A stretch of 20,875 nt of DNA from CAZZIZ01 sp964654535 (GTDB lineage: Bacteria; Bacteroidota; Bacteroidia; Chitinophagales; UBA2359). Below the pieces are notes generated by a model. It saw nothing but the letters and a program-made list of their open reading frames with translations, had not been told where the DNA came from and ran no database searches. Each line of letters starts with the position of its first letter. The stretch's first letter is position 1. This document shows positions 6,386 through 14,265 of this stretch, in pieces. The stretch spans positions 1 through 20,875 of the forward strand of contig CAZZIZ010000039.1 in the NCBI GenBank assembly GCA_964654535.1, in the 5' to 3' direction. Both the position numbers and the translations under genes were made by a program.

Positions 6386-8650
6386 ATGCGCAGCTTCACA
6401 GCATTCGTATTTACGCTATTGGTTTTTTCCAACTTATTAGGTCAGGAGTTCAATCTCTTAGAGGGGGCTAGTGCTCCCCAAATAGCCGTAAACAAAACCA
6501 GCGAAAAAATTGTCCTCGATGGTGTTCTGAATGAAGCTGCTTGGCAGAAGGCGCAAGTATCTAAGAACTTTGCTCAGTTTTTTCCATCGGATACCACCTT
6601 TGCCGACTACGATTCGGAGGTTTACTTTACCTACGACGAAAACCAAATTTACATCGCAGTAAAGTGTTACGCCGCCGATGATAACTATGCGGTTTCTTCC
6701 TTGAAGCGCGATTACGGTTTTCGAGGCAATGACAATATGACCATAGTGCTGGATACCTTCGCCGATGGTGCCAATGCGTTCGTTTTTGGTATGAACCCCT
6801 ACGGCGTGCGACGCGAAGCAACGATTTGTTGCGGCGGTAGAGTCAATGACCACTTTGACAATTCTTGGGTGAATAAATGGGATGGCGAATCAAAAATTTA
6901 CGATACCTATTGGATAGCCGAAATGGCTATTCCTTTTAACAGTGTTCGTTTTGAATCTGACGTGAAGACTTGGCGTTTCAATGCTTACCGCTTTTACTCG
7001 GGCAGCAATGAGATTTCTACTTGGATGCAGTTCTCGCGAAACAACACGCTGGCAAACCTGGCTTTTATGGGAGATTTGAACTTTGAAGAGCCACTTAAAA
7101 AGGCAGGTTCAAATATTTCACTGATTCCTTATGTTTCGGCAGCTATAAGCCGAGACTTCGAAGACCTAACTGAAACGGATGCAGATATAAATTTCAATGC
7201 AGGCGGCGACGTAAAACTGGCTATAACTTCTGGACTAAACTTAGATCTAACGGTTAACCCAGATTTTTCGCAGGTTGAAGTAGATAGGCAAGTAACAAAT
7301 TTGAATCGTTTCGAAATATTTTTTCCGGAAAGGCGACAGTTCTTTTTAGAGAACGCTGATTTGTTTTCATCTTTCAATTCGCCATTTGCTAATCCTTTTT
7401 TTAGTCGTCGTATTGGCATTGCTTTTGATGAGGGAAGCGGCACCAACGTAGAGAATGCCATTCTATACGGAGCTCGCGTAACGGGTAAGTTGAATCAGAA
7501 AACGAGGGTGGGGCTAATGAATTTGCAAACCGCGAGTGAGTCCGCAATAGACTTGCCGGGATATAACTATACCATTTTAGCAAGTGAGTACCTGATGACG
7601 CCAAGTTCAAGTATTGCCATCATGGGAACGAACAAGCAAGCAGTAAACTATGACAACTTCGGTGATACCAATCCAGAATACGACCGACTGATTGGTGGCG
7701 AGTATCGACTGCGTACCACGGATAACTTGTGGACTGGAAAAGTTTCGTTATTCAAAAACTTCTCTGCTGTAGATGCCGGCACCAATGATATTAGTCACCT
7801 AACTCGGATAAGATATAACACACGTGATTTCTTTGTTCGTTATAGTCATTTGTTGGTAGGCGATGGCTTTACGCCAGATCTTGGCTTCTCACCTCGACGC
7901 GATATTTTTGTGATTAATCCAACGGTAGGTGTGTTCCTTTATCCAGAAGATTCAAAGGTTAGTAGGCACAGTTTTACGGTAAACTTAGATGTGTTCCATA
8001 AACTGGCCAACGATGGAAACGAGGTTTTTACAGAACCTGGCATTGAAGAAGTCGGTGGTTTTGCCAATTGGCAGGTGAATTTTTCCAGTGGTTATGAAAC
8101 GGGTTTGCGTTTAGAATATTCCAACTTTACCTTACTAAACGATTTTGATCCTACCCGCGTGCAAGATGATAATATTTTTTACGAGGCAGGTGAGGACTTT
8201 GAATTTGTATCGTTGGAGGCGAACATAAGAAACAATCGGGCATCAAAAGTTTCTTATTCCTTGCGCCCATCTTTTGGACAGTTCTTTGATGGAGAGCGCT
8301 TTGGTTTTCGCGGTGATATTACTTACCGCTACCGCCAGTACGCTACGGTGGCTTTTAATTTTAACTACAACCGAATAACACTTGATGAGCCTTTTGTACC
8401 CACTGATCTTTGGTTAATAGGTCCACGCTTCGATATTACTTTTACGCGCAAAATTTTCTGGACTACGTTTATTCAGTTTAATAACCAAAGCGAAAACGTA
8501 AACATCAATACGCGTTTGCAGTGGCGTTTTAAACCTGTATCTGACCTCTTTATCGTTTATACCCACAACTACTTAACTGATCCAACCGATCGTTTTTCTA
8601 CGCGTAATCGTGCGCTGGTTGCAAAGTTGAGCTACTGGTTTAATATTTAG
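6386..8650 (+). CDS. CBM9-like / DUF5916 outer-membrane protein
   Basis: Outer-membrane protein of the DUF5916 family, widespread in Bacteroidota; function not established. Signal peptide at 1-20 (FTAFVFTLLVFSNLLGQ). Residues about 32-235 resemble a carbohydrate-binding module family 9 domain (IVLDGVLNEAAWQKA, YDENQIYIAVKC, YWIAEMAIPFNSVRF). Then comes the DUF5916 signature (LDLTVNPDFSQVEVDRQVTN, FFPERRQFFLENADLF at about 284-327) and a long run of alternating amphipathic strands to the C-terminus (LVAKLSYWFNI), as expected for a beta-barrel. Its 754 residues are normal for the family. Sugar binding is possible from the CBM9 part but cannot be read from sequence. It converges on the barrel gene downstream. 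Confidence 0.9.
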   Translation: MRSFTAFVFTLLVFSNLLGQEFNLLEGASAPQIAVNKTSEKIVLDGVLNEAAWQKAQVSKNFAQFFPSDTTFADYDSEVYFTYDENQIYIAVKCYAADDNYAVSSLKRDYGFRGNDNMTIVLDTFADGANAFVFGMNPYGVRREATICCGGRVNDHFDNSWVNKWDGESKIYDTYWIAEMAIPFNSVRFESDVKTWRFNAYRFYSGSNEISTWMQFSRNNTLANLAFMGDLNFEEPLKKAGSNISLIPYVSAAISRDFEDLTETDADINFNAGGDVKLAITSGLNLDLTVNPDFSQVEVDRQVTNLNRFEIFFPERRQFFLENADLFSSFNSPFANPFFSRRIGIAFDEGSGTNVENAILYGARVTGKLNQKTRVGLMNLQTASESAIDLPGYNYTILASEYLMTPSSSIAIMGTNKQAVNYDNFGDTNPEYDRLIGGEYRLRTTDNLWTGKVSLFKNFSAVDAGTNDISHLTRIRYNTRDFFVRYSHLLVGDGFTPDLGFSPRRDIFVINPTVGVFLYPEDSKVSRHSFTVNLDVFHKLANDGNEVFTEPGIEEVGGFANWQVNFSSGYETGLRLEYSNFTLLNDFDPTRVQDDNIFYEAGEDFEFVSLEANIRNNRASKVSYSLRPSFGQFFDGERFGFRGDITYRYRQYATVAFNFNYNRITLDEPFVPTDLWLIGPRFDITFTRKIFWTTFIQFNNQSENVNINTRLQWRFKPVSDLFIVYTHNYLTDPTDRFSTRNRALVAKLSYWFNI

Positions 8651-8653
8651 CGC

Positions 8654-8693
8654 AAAAAAGAATAGCCCCCGCACGTACGCTTGGGAGCTATTC
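8654..8693 (-). terminator. Rho-independent terminator of the sigma/anti-sigma/barrel operon
   Basis: On the minus strand GAATAGCTCCC pairs with GGGGGCTATTC, with one A.C mismatch, and is followed by six T (8659-8654). It lies about 50 bp after the stop of the minus-strand barrel gene. On the plus strand there is no T run after the stem, so it is directional. Confidence 0.8.
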
Positions 8694-8742
8694 CAGATGA
8701 GGATTATTTACCTTCTACCTCTTATTTTGTAAGTCTTTACTT

Positions 8743-9858
8743 TTAGTCTATTCCGAGGTTCAGACCAATGGTGAATTGCTGAACATTGAAATTTCCTGCT
8801 TCGTCTTCTTCGAAAACATCGGTCAGGGCATAGTTGGCAAAAAGAGCAACACCGCCATAGCCAATTTCTCCTCTTAAGCCGTACTTCACTTTAGTCGTAT
8901 GAAAGTTGTTTTGCAACACGTCTTTGAATTCGCCGTCGAGCTTCTGCTTGAAAGAGGCGCCCATTCTCGCTCCAACATAACCGCCAGCCGCTAGGTGAAA
9001 AGACTTGTCAGTTGTGTGCGGTCTAGATTTAATATCTATCATCAAGGGTACGATGAAGTAAGAGGTGCGCAATCTATTCTTGTCAAGATCGAGAGCTGGC
9101 TCATTTTGAGCAAATGCAACCGCATTCATTCCGCCTTCTTCTCTAGTAGTCAATAGGCGTTGGCCTGAATCGAAATCGAAAGCACTCCACTCTAGGGTAA
9201 TACCTGTGCGAAGGTTCAATACATTTTGAATTAGATTAATTCTGGCCTGAACAACGTGCCAAGCAAAAGTTTTTGATTTCCAATTGTCTATCTCTAAGGC
9301 ATTGAGCTCAGGACCCAGATCGAAGTTGCCATCTTGCATGAAGTAATTGAGACCCAAGTCGAATGAAGAGGTAAAGGCATCAATGTCTCTCTTCTTGTCT
9401 TCTTGCTTATCTACCATTTTCTCCTTGCTGTGATCGTGGTTAGCATCATGGTCGTGGTCGTGCCCATCGTGNNNNNNNNNNNNNNNNNNNNNNNNNNNNN
9501 NNNNNNNNNNNNNNNNNNNNNNNNNNNNNNNNNNNNNNNNNNNNNNNNNNNNNNNNNNNNNNNNNNNNNNNTCGTGGTCGTGCCCATCGTGATCGTGGCC
9601 ATCATGATTGTGTCCATCGTGGCTGTGATCGTCATCAGTGTCTTCACCATCATCATCAAAGTTTATGTCGATGGTGATTTTCTTTTTAGGTGCCTCAGGC
9701 GATGCAGGTGGTGCTGGCTCAACTGGTTCAACTCCAGGTACAGGCGCAACAGGAGGTGTAGGCTCTGCAGGAGGTGTATCTTGCGCGTACATAAGTGGAC
9801 TCATCATTCCGAAGAGTACCAAACAAAGCAATAGCTTTTTCATTTTGTAAGTATTCAT
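8743..9858 (-). CDS. Outer-membrane beta-barrel with Pro-rich and His/Asp/Gly-rich linkers (internal gap)
   Basis: Last gene of an operon with the sigma and anti-sigma genes, 10 bp after the latter. A signal peptide (KKLLLCLVLFGMMSPLMYAQ) is followed by a Pro/Ala/Glu linker, a stretch ITIDINFDDDGEDTDDD, then HDGHDH repeats, a charged segment (KEKMVDKQEDKK) and a C-terminal part of about 200 residues with alternating strands ending QQFTIGLNLGID, typical of small Bacteroidota outer-membrane barrels. The His/Asp tract suggests divalent metal binding (zinc, nickel or copper), an inference from composition. Two Met are near the start: the listed one (MNTYK) and Met6 (9843), which begins the signal peptide directly. 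The 100-N gap falls inside the His repeat; frame is kept on both sides, so this is one gene of uncertain length. Confidence 0.82.
   Translation of the reverse strand: MNTYKMKKLLLCLVLFGMMSPLMYAQDTPPAEPTPPVAPVPGVEPVEPAPPASPEAPKKKITIDINFDDDGEDTDDDHSHDGHNHDGHDHDGHDHXXXXXXXXXXXXXXXXXXXXXXXXXXXXXXXXXXHDGHDHDHDANHDHSKEKMVDKQEDKKRDIDAFTSSFDLGLNYFMQDGNFDLGPELNALEIDNWKSKTFAWHVVQARINLIQNVLNLRTGITLEWSAFDFDSGQRLLTTREEGGMNAVAFAQNEPALDLDKNRLRTSYFIVPLMIDIKSRPHTTDKSFHLAAGGYVGARMGASFKQKLDGEFKDVLQNNFHTTKVKYGLRGEIGYGGVALFANYALTDVFEEDEAGNFNVQQFTIGLNLGID
9430..9627 (-). repeat. Low-complexity HDGHDH coding repeat broken by gap
   Basis: Tandem six- and twelve-base units (CAC GAT GGG CAC GAC, and variants) encode His-Asp-Gly-His motifs on both sides of the gap. 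A 20-base word is identical at 9452-9471 and 9572-9591, the two contig ends. Copy number in the genome is therefore unknown. Confidence 0.85.
9472..9571. other. Assembly gap (100 N) inside the His-rich repeat
   Basis: Placeholder of unknown true length. The flanking contig ends carry the same 20-base word, so the ends may simply overlap, or more repeat units may be missing. Confidence 0.98.
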
Positions 9859-9868
9859 GGCTTTAGAT

Positions 9869-11017
9869 TTATTTGTTTCTTAACTTTTTGATTGTTTTGC
9901 CCAGATTTGTGCGGGCAATATTTATGTCGACTGAAATATTTTTTCTTTTCGGTTTGTCTTCTTTTTCAAGGATAGACGGTGTAACAAAATCCGCTACTTC
10001 TCTCGCCGCAAATCCCAAGACAGATTCTTCGTCTTGAATGCTCGCCCGAACTTTTTGCCATCCGCTGAGTACTTTTTGATTTTCCATTTGTTCCTTTTCT
10101 GCAACTGCGACAACTGGCTCTTCCGCTAGAACCGGATCGGCGGCCGTTTCAGTAATGACTTCAGGGCTTGTGTCTACACTAGGAGCTGTTTCGTTTTTAT
10201 CAGTAGCCGCAATTACATCTTCCATTATCTTCTCTGATTTCGACGCATCTATCTTTTCACTTGGGAAATCACTTAGCTCAGCTACATCCTCGGCCTGCTC
10301 TAGAACAGATTCTAACACAACAGACTCTTCAATAGTCGTTTCAGGTTTAGAAACTTCTGCAATTGTGTTGTTGTACCTGCGATCTAAATTGATATCCTCC
10401 TTGGTAAATCTTTCAGGACGTTTGTTGCGCAGTGTTCCTTTTTTGACCCCCGCTTTTTTCTTAGGGTTGTCATTATCATTATTCGCAACAATCTCTTTCG
10501 CCTTATCAGCAATTTTATTCAGGTTGGCGAACATGCCTTGTTCATTTACTTCTGGGACATCGAAAGCTTCAACCGGAGTGTCTTCATCCATTGGTGCAAG
10601 GGTTTCATCGGCAATTTCAACTCTCTCAACTTTTGCAGGCTCAGGAGTGCTTGCTGGAGTAGAAACCATGCTCGGATCATTAGGGCTAATGACAGTATCG
10701 TTCATATTCATCCAAAAGAAGAGACCTAAAACAGCAGCTGCAGCAATACCCATTGTCCAAGCTCTGCGATAAAGTGGTACAACTTTAACTGGTACTGGCT
10801 TCGACTTTTCCGTTTTGCCAAAAGACTTCAACGCTTCTTTATTGCTATAAGTAATAACTTCAGGAGTGAGGAAAGTCTGACGCATTAAATCTTCTTCTGC
10901 CTGTAAGTGTGGATGAGCAGCTTTCCAATCTAGGTAAGCGTCTATCTCACTTTCTGAAAGTTGTCCTTCCAAAAAGTCTAAGATGTGATCCTCGTAATTG
11001 CTTAAATCAAATTTCAT
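9869..11017 (-). CDS. Single-pass anti-sigma factor with long periplasmic region
   Basis: Likely anti-sigma factor holding the sigma factor encoded 10 bp upstream. The cytoplasmic part (1-85) contains a helical segment (YEDHILDFLEGQLSESEIDA) like the sigma-binding N-termini of Bacteroidota anti-sigma proteins. One membrane helix lies at about 86-103 (AWTMGIAAAAVLGLFFWM). The periplasmic remainder, about 280 residues, is acidic, Ala/Pro/Glu-rich and probably disordered, then ends in a short basic segment (ADFVTPSILEK, NISVDINIARTNLGKTIKKL) that could be a folded or barrel-contacting tip. I see no zinc-binding HxxxCxxC motif. Identity rests on architecture and operon position rather than a strong family match. 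Confidence 0.75.
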   Translation of the reverse strand: MKFDLSNYEDHILDFLEGQLSESEIDAYLDWKAAHPHLQAEEDLMRQTFLTPEVITYSNKEALKSFGKTEKSKPVPVKVVPLYRRAWTMGIAAAAVLGLFFWMNMNDTVISPNDPSMVSTPASTPEPAKVERVEIADETLAPMDEDTPVEAFDVPEVNEQGMFANLNKIADKAKEIVANNDNDNPKKKAGVKKGTLRNKRPERFTKEDINLDRRYNNTIAEVSKPETTIEESVVLESVLEQAEDVAELSDFPSEKIDASKSEKIMEDVIAATDKNETAPSVDTSPEVITETAADPVLAEEPVVAVAEKEQMENQKVLSGWQKVRASIQDEESVLGFAAREVADFVTPSILEKEDKPKRKNISVDINIARTNLGKTIKKLRNK

Positions 11018-11027
11018 AATCTCATTC

Positions 11028-11516
11028 TTATAGTACGTTGTCCAGTTGAACGATATACTGTTTCATTTTTTTTCTTGCGCGGTAGATGTAAACTTTTACC
11101 TGTGACTCACTTAACTTCAACAAGTCTGCAATTTCGCTGTAGCTGTAACCTTCATAATCTCTCAGCATTATCACCGACTTTTGCACCTGACTTAGAGTTT
11201 GAAGCGCCTTATCAATAACCTCTTTCAACTCGAAGGAGCGCTTCATTTCTCCGCTCGGAGAATTATTAGTCATATCAGCTTTCAAACTCACTTTTTTGTT
11301 TTTACGGATTAGGTCTATCATACTGTTGTAGGCCACTTTGAACAGATATGACTTCGCACGTTCGTATTCAACCTTTTCGCGATTAATCCAAACCTTTTCA
11401 AAAGTCACCTGCACTAAGTCCTCAGCATCTGCTCTATGACCCAGGTTCTTCATCAGAAACCTGAAAACGGCATCAGCATATTGGTCTACACAGCTTGTAT
11501 ATTCCCCATCCGTCAT
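11028..11516 (-). CDS. ECF-type RNA polymerase sigma factor
   Basis: Alternative sigma factor of the extracytoplasmic function class, 162 residues. Region 2 is seen at about 10-75 (AEDLVQVTFEKVWINRE, AKSYLFKVAYNSMIDLIRK), with the DAED-type core-binding and -10 recognition helices. Region 4 is at about 105-155 (LSQVQKSVIMLRDYEGYSYS, EIADLLKLSESQVKVYIYRA), a helix-turn-helix for the -35 element. First gene of a three-gene operon with 10-bp gaps: sigma, anti-sigma, outer-membrane barrel. That order suggests an envelope signal detected outside and relayed to this factor. No convincing TAnnTTTG promoter was found ahead of it, consistent with (not proof of) recognition by its own product. Confidence 0.93.
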   Translation of the reverse strand: MTDGEYTSCVDQYADAVFRFLMKNLGHRADAEDLVQVTFEKVWINREKVEYERAKSYLFKVAYNSMIDLIRKNKKVSLKADMTNNSPSGEMKRSFELKEVIDKALQTLSQVQKSVIMLRDYEGYSYSEIADLLKLSESQVKVYIYRARKKMKQYIVQLDNVL

Positions 11517-11624
11517 CTGATATCAATACGTCTATTGTCTGCTTTTAGTTACAATCATTAAAATAATTCATTTTTACCCTTGAAATTCAAGCACTTATGG
11601 TGAATTAATTGCCCATAAGTATCG

Positions 11625-11655
11625 TTGTTACTTGAGGAAATAAGTATCACCTTTG
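11625..11655 (+). promoter_or_regulatory. Candidate promoter of the aminopeptidase operon
   Basis: TTG (11625-11627), 20 bp, then CACCTTTG (11648-11655). This matches the Bacteroidota pattern TTG-N19-21-TAnnTTTG except for C in place of the first T. Transcription would start near 11662, only about 8 nt before the ATG at 11670. Confidence 0.55.
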
Positions 11656-11669
11656 CCAAAATTTTATGA

Positions 11670-12764
11670 ATGAATTTTACGAAATACGCTGATCTATTAG
11701 CCAATTACTCGCTGGAAATAAAACCGGGCGATAGGCTGCTGGTAAGGACCACTGTCCAGGCGGAGCCATTGTTGAAAGAACTGTATCGAGCTGTTTATCG
11801 AGCAGGAGGAAGCATGGAGGTAATGTTGGAAATTGAAGATCGTCAACGAATATTTTTAGAAGAAGCGGGCGATGATCAGTTAAACTATGTAAGCCCTATG
11901 CTAGATTACGCTCTTAGGAATTTTGAGGCTTACCTCGTTATTAAAGCTCCTTACAACTTAGCTTCCGGTAGAGGTCTTCCCGCTGAAAAAGTAAAGAAGG
12001 CCAAAAAAGCAACTGCGCCTTTAATGAAAGTATATAGCGAGCGAACGGCTACTAGAGATTTAAAGCGTAGCCTTTGTGTTTTTCCTTGTAACGCCCTAGC
12101 GCAGATGGCAGGGATGAGTCTGCCTGAGTACACAGAATTCGTATTCAAGGCTTGTAAGTTGGACGCCGATAGTCCCCGAGATGCCTGGTTAGAAGTTCGT
12201 AAAAACCAGCAGCACATTGTCGACCACCTAAACCAGAAGAATTCGGTTCGCTATACAAACGAACTCGGTACAGATATAACCTTCAGTACAGATGGACGCA
12301 CTTGGATCAATTCAGATGGGCAAACGAATATGCCGTCTGGAGAGGTCTATACATCTCCTGTTGAAGATTCTGTCAACGGAGTAATACATTTCAACTTTCC
12401 ATCCGTGTATATGGGCACTGAAGTGCGCGATGTGCGCTTAGAAGTAAAAGAAGGAGAAGTTGTAAAGTGGTCAGCGAAAAATGGTCAAGAAATTCTGGAC
12501 CACGTTTTCAAAATACCAGGAGCCAATCGTTTTGGCGAAGCGGCCATAGGTACCAACTACGGAATACAGCAAATAACCAAGAACATTTTGTTCGACGAGA
12601 AAATGGGCGGTACAGTGCATATGGCTATCGGGCAATCCTATCTACAGGCAGGAGGAAAAAACACCAGCTCAGTGCATTGGGATATGATATCCGAAATGCG
12701 CAATGGCGGAGAAATTTTCGCCGATGATGAACTTATTTACAAGAATGGTAAGTTCTTATTCTAA
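11670..12764 (+). CDS. M29-family aminopeptidase (AmpS/PepS-like)
   Basis: Metallo-aminopeptidase that removes N-terminal residues from peptides in the cytoplasm; no signal peptide. The 364 residues match the family's usual 360-415. All five expected metal ligands are visible: Glu225 (PSGEVYTSP), Glu290 (RFGEAAIGTN), His317 (GTVHMAIG), His336 and Asp338 (SSVHWDM), corresponding to Glu250, Glu316, His345, His378 and Asp380 of Thermus/Staphylococcus-type enzymes. An overlapping ATG at 11666 is out of frame and closes within nine codons. First gene of a tight plus-strand operon, 9 bp before the rhomboid gene, suggesting linked but unspecified protein turnover. Confidence 0.93.
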   Translation: MNFTKYADLLANYSLEIKPGDRLLVRTTVQAEPLLKELYRAVYRAGGSMEVMLEIEDRQRIFLEEAGDDQLNYVSPMLDYALRNFEAYLVIKAPYNLASGRGLPAEKVKKAKKATAPLMKVYSERTATRDLKRSLCVFPCNALAQMAGMSLPEYTEFVFKACKLDADSPRDAWLEVRKNQQHIVDHLNQKNSVRYTNELGTDITFSTDGRTWINSDGQTNMPSGEVYTSPVEDSVNGVIHFNFPSVYMGTEVRDVRLEVKEGEVVKWSAKNGQEILDHVFKIPGANRFGEAAIGTNYGIQQITKNILFDEKMGGTVHMAIGQSYLQAGGKNTSSVHWDMISEMRNGGEIFADDELIYKNGKFLF

Positions 12765-12773
12765 ACCAACTGT

Positions 12774-13553
12774 TTGAAGAAAGACCAAAACTTACTCCTA
12801 AAAGCCATGCGATTTCCAGCCATTTTTGTGCTGGTAATTTGGGTCATTAAGATCGTAGATGTATTTCTCGGTCTTGACTTTAGACATTGGGGCGTCTTGC
12901 CCCGTGATCTTTCAGGGCTGCGCGGCGTAATTTTCTATCCTTTGTTACACGGCGATGCGCGCGAGGAAGGCTTCCAGCTTTTTGGTCATTTTGACCACGT
13001 GTTTTCCAACTCTATTCCGCTTTTGGTGCTTGGATTCATCACTTTCTATACCTATCGAAAAGTCGCGCCACAAGTATGGGCCGCCATTTGGTTTATTTCT
13101 GGCGCTAGCGTTTGGATGTTCGCCCGAAGTAGTTTTCATATTGGCGCGTCCGGATTGGTTTACGGTCTTGCCTTCTTCGTTTTCTTTAGCGGTGTGTTTC
13201 GCAAAGATGTCAAGTCCATTGCTATGTCTTTACTAGTAGCTTTTTTCTATGGCGGGTTAATCTGGGGCGTCTTACCCTTGCAAACCGGCGTAAGTTGGGA
13301 AGGGCACCTGTTTGGCGCATTCGCCGGAACCTTAATGGCCTGGTGGTATCAAGACGTAGGGGTTCAACAAAAGACCTATTCTTGGATGAGCGAAAAAGAA
13401 GAAAACCCAAAGGACATAGTAGAAAAACCGTTTTGGGTAAAAGAAGAAGTGGAAGTGCCACCTGCTGTGCAAGAAAAAATTGATGCCGACTCAGCTTTGA
13501 GAGCACTAAAGATTAAGTACCACATAAAAAAGGATCCTCCAAAAGACCTGTAG
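12774..13553 (+). CDS. Rhomboid-family intramembrane serine protease
   Basis: Polytopic membrane protease cleaving substrates within or near transmembrane helices. The Ser-His dyad is present: Ser126 in HIGASGLVYG and His178 in WEGHLFGAFAG. The upstream FGHFDHVFSNSIPL motif (H72, H75, N79) matches the rhomboid HxxxN-type helix 2. About six membrane segments lie between 14 and 192. A soluble, charged C-terminal tail of about 65 residues follows. The start is a TTG at 12774, giving MKKDQNLLLKAMRF; the first ATG is at 12807 and would begin just before the first helix. I prefer TTG because it gives a positive N-terminus and a 9-bp gap to the aminopeptidase gene. Substrate unknown. Confidence 0.92.
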   Translation: MKKDQNLLLKAMRFPAIFVLVIWVIKIVDVFLGLDFRHWGVLPRDLSGLRGVIFYPLLHGDAREEGFQLFGHFDHVFSNSIPLLVLGFITFYTYRKVAPQVWAAIWFISGASVWMFARSSFHIGASGLVYGLAFFVFFSGVFRKDVKSIAMSLLVAFFYGGLIWGVLPLQTGVSWEGHLFGAFAGTLMAWWYQDVGVQQKTYSWMSEKEENPKDIVEKPFWVKEEVEVPPAVQEKIDADSALRALKIKYHIKKDPPKDL

Positions 13554-13567
13554 GCGATTAAAGAACG

Positions 13568-14260
13568 ATGAACTACCTATCCCACTATTACTTAGATCAA
13601 TATACCAGCGATCCCTATTTAGTCCTTGGTAATGTTTTGCCAGATCTTTTCAGAGTAGGCGATAGAAAGCGACGAATGCCCGAGCAAGAAGTGAGTGGTT
13701 TTTCAAATGCCAACCACCAAGCGCTACAAGTCGGAGTGAACAAACATCACCTAGTCGATCGACTCTTTCACAACTCCTTGTTTTTTCATAAATACAGTCA
13801 AGCACTTTCAAAAGAGCTGCGCAAAAGAGAGCTCAGTGGAATGCCTCGCTTCCAACATTTTTACGGGCATATACTTTTAGAAATATTAATTGACAAGAGC
13901 TTGCTCAATGAAAATCCAGAGCTAGTAAATGACTTTTACAAATTGTTAGGAGCTATTGACCAGAAGGAAGTAGCTGAGTATTTAAAGCTCAAGGATTTGA
14001 ATCAGCACATTGATTCATTTCGTGAAAATTTCGATTCCTTTATGCAGTATCGCTTTCTCGAACTGTATTTGCCAGAGGGTGGAGTAGTAAAAGCGATGAC
14101 TCAATTCGCCCAGCGTATGCACGCCTACGATTTGTCTGATAGCGAAGACCAAACAAAACTTCAGTCTGTAGTCGATATCGGGATGTCAATGATCAAAGAA
14201 GATTATCCCAAAATTTTCAAAACCATTAGCGACTTGTGTGAGCGCGATGAAATCAGTTAG
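13568..14260 (+). CDS. DUF479 / acyl-carrier-protein phosphodiesterase-like protein
   Basis: Resembles AcpH-type proteins, which remove 4'-phosphopantetheine from acyl carrier protein. Seen: N-terminal NYLSHYYL, LGNVLPDLFR, a His pair followed by VDRLFHNS (residues about 60-70), and HILLEILIDKSLL (about 101-113), matching the helical plan and conserved His/Asp positions of the family (compare MNFLAHLHLA, GNLLADFVRG, IHxHRRID in E. coli AcpH). The 230 residues exceed E. coli AcpH (193) by a helical C-terminal extension. Bacteroidota members are often only called hypothetical, and the reaction is not proved for them. Third gene of the aminopeptidase-rhomboid operon, 14 bp after the previous stop. 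Confidence 0.72.
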   Translation: MNYLSHYYLDQYTSDPYLVLGNVLPDLFRVGDRKRRMPEQEVSGFSNANHQALQVGVNKHHLVDRLFHNSLFFHKYSQALSKELRKRELSGMPRFQHFYGHILLEILIDKSLLNENPELVNDFYKLLGAIDQKEVAEYLKLKDLNQHIDSFRENFDSFMQYRFLELYLPEGGVVKAMTQFAQRMHAYDLSDSEDQTKLQSVVDIGMSMIKEDYPKIFKTISDLCERDEIS

Positions 14261-14265
14261 AATGA

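Noticed and set aside
9403..9834. Plus-strand frame opposite the His-rich barrel gene
   Set aside because: A Val/Ile-rich shadow of the low-complexity repeat on the other strand, interrupted by N; the minus frame has a signal peptide and a barrel.
10155..10772. Plus-strand 205-codon frame opposite the first anti-sigma gene
   Set aside because: Ser/Thr/Ala-rich shadow of an acidic, biased coding region; the minus-strand gene has a membrane helix and operon context.
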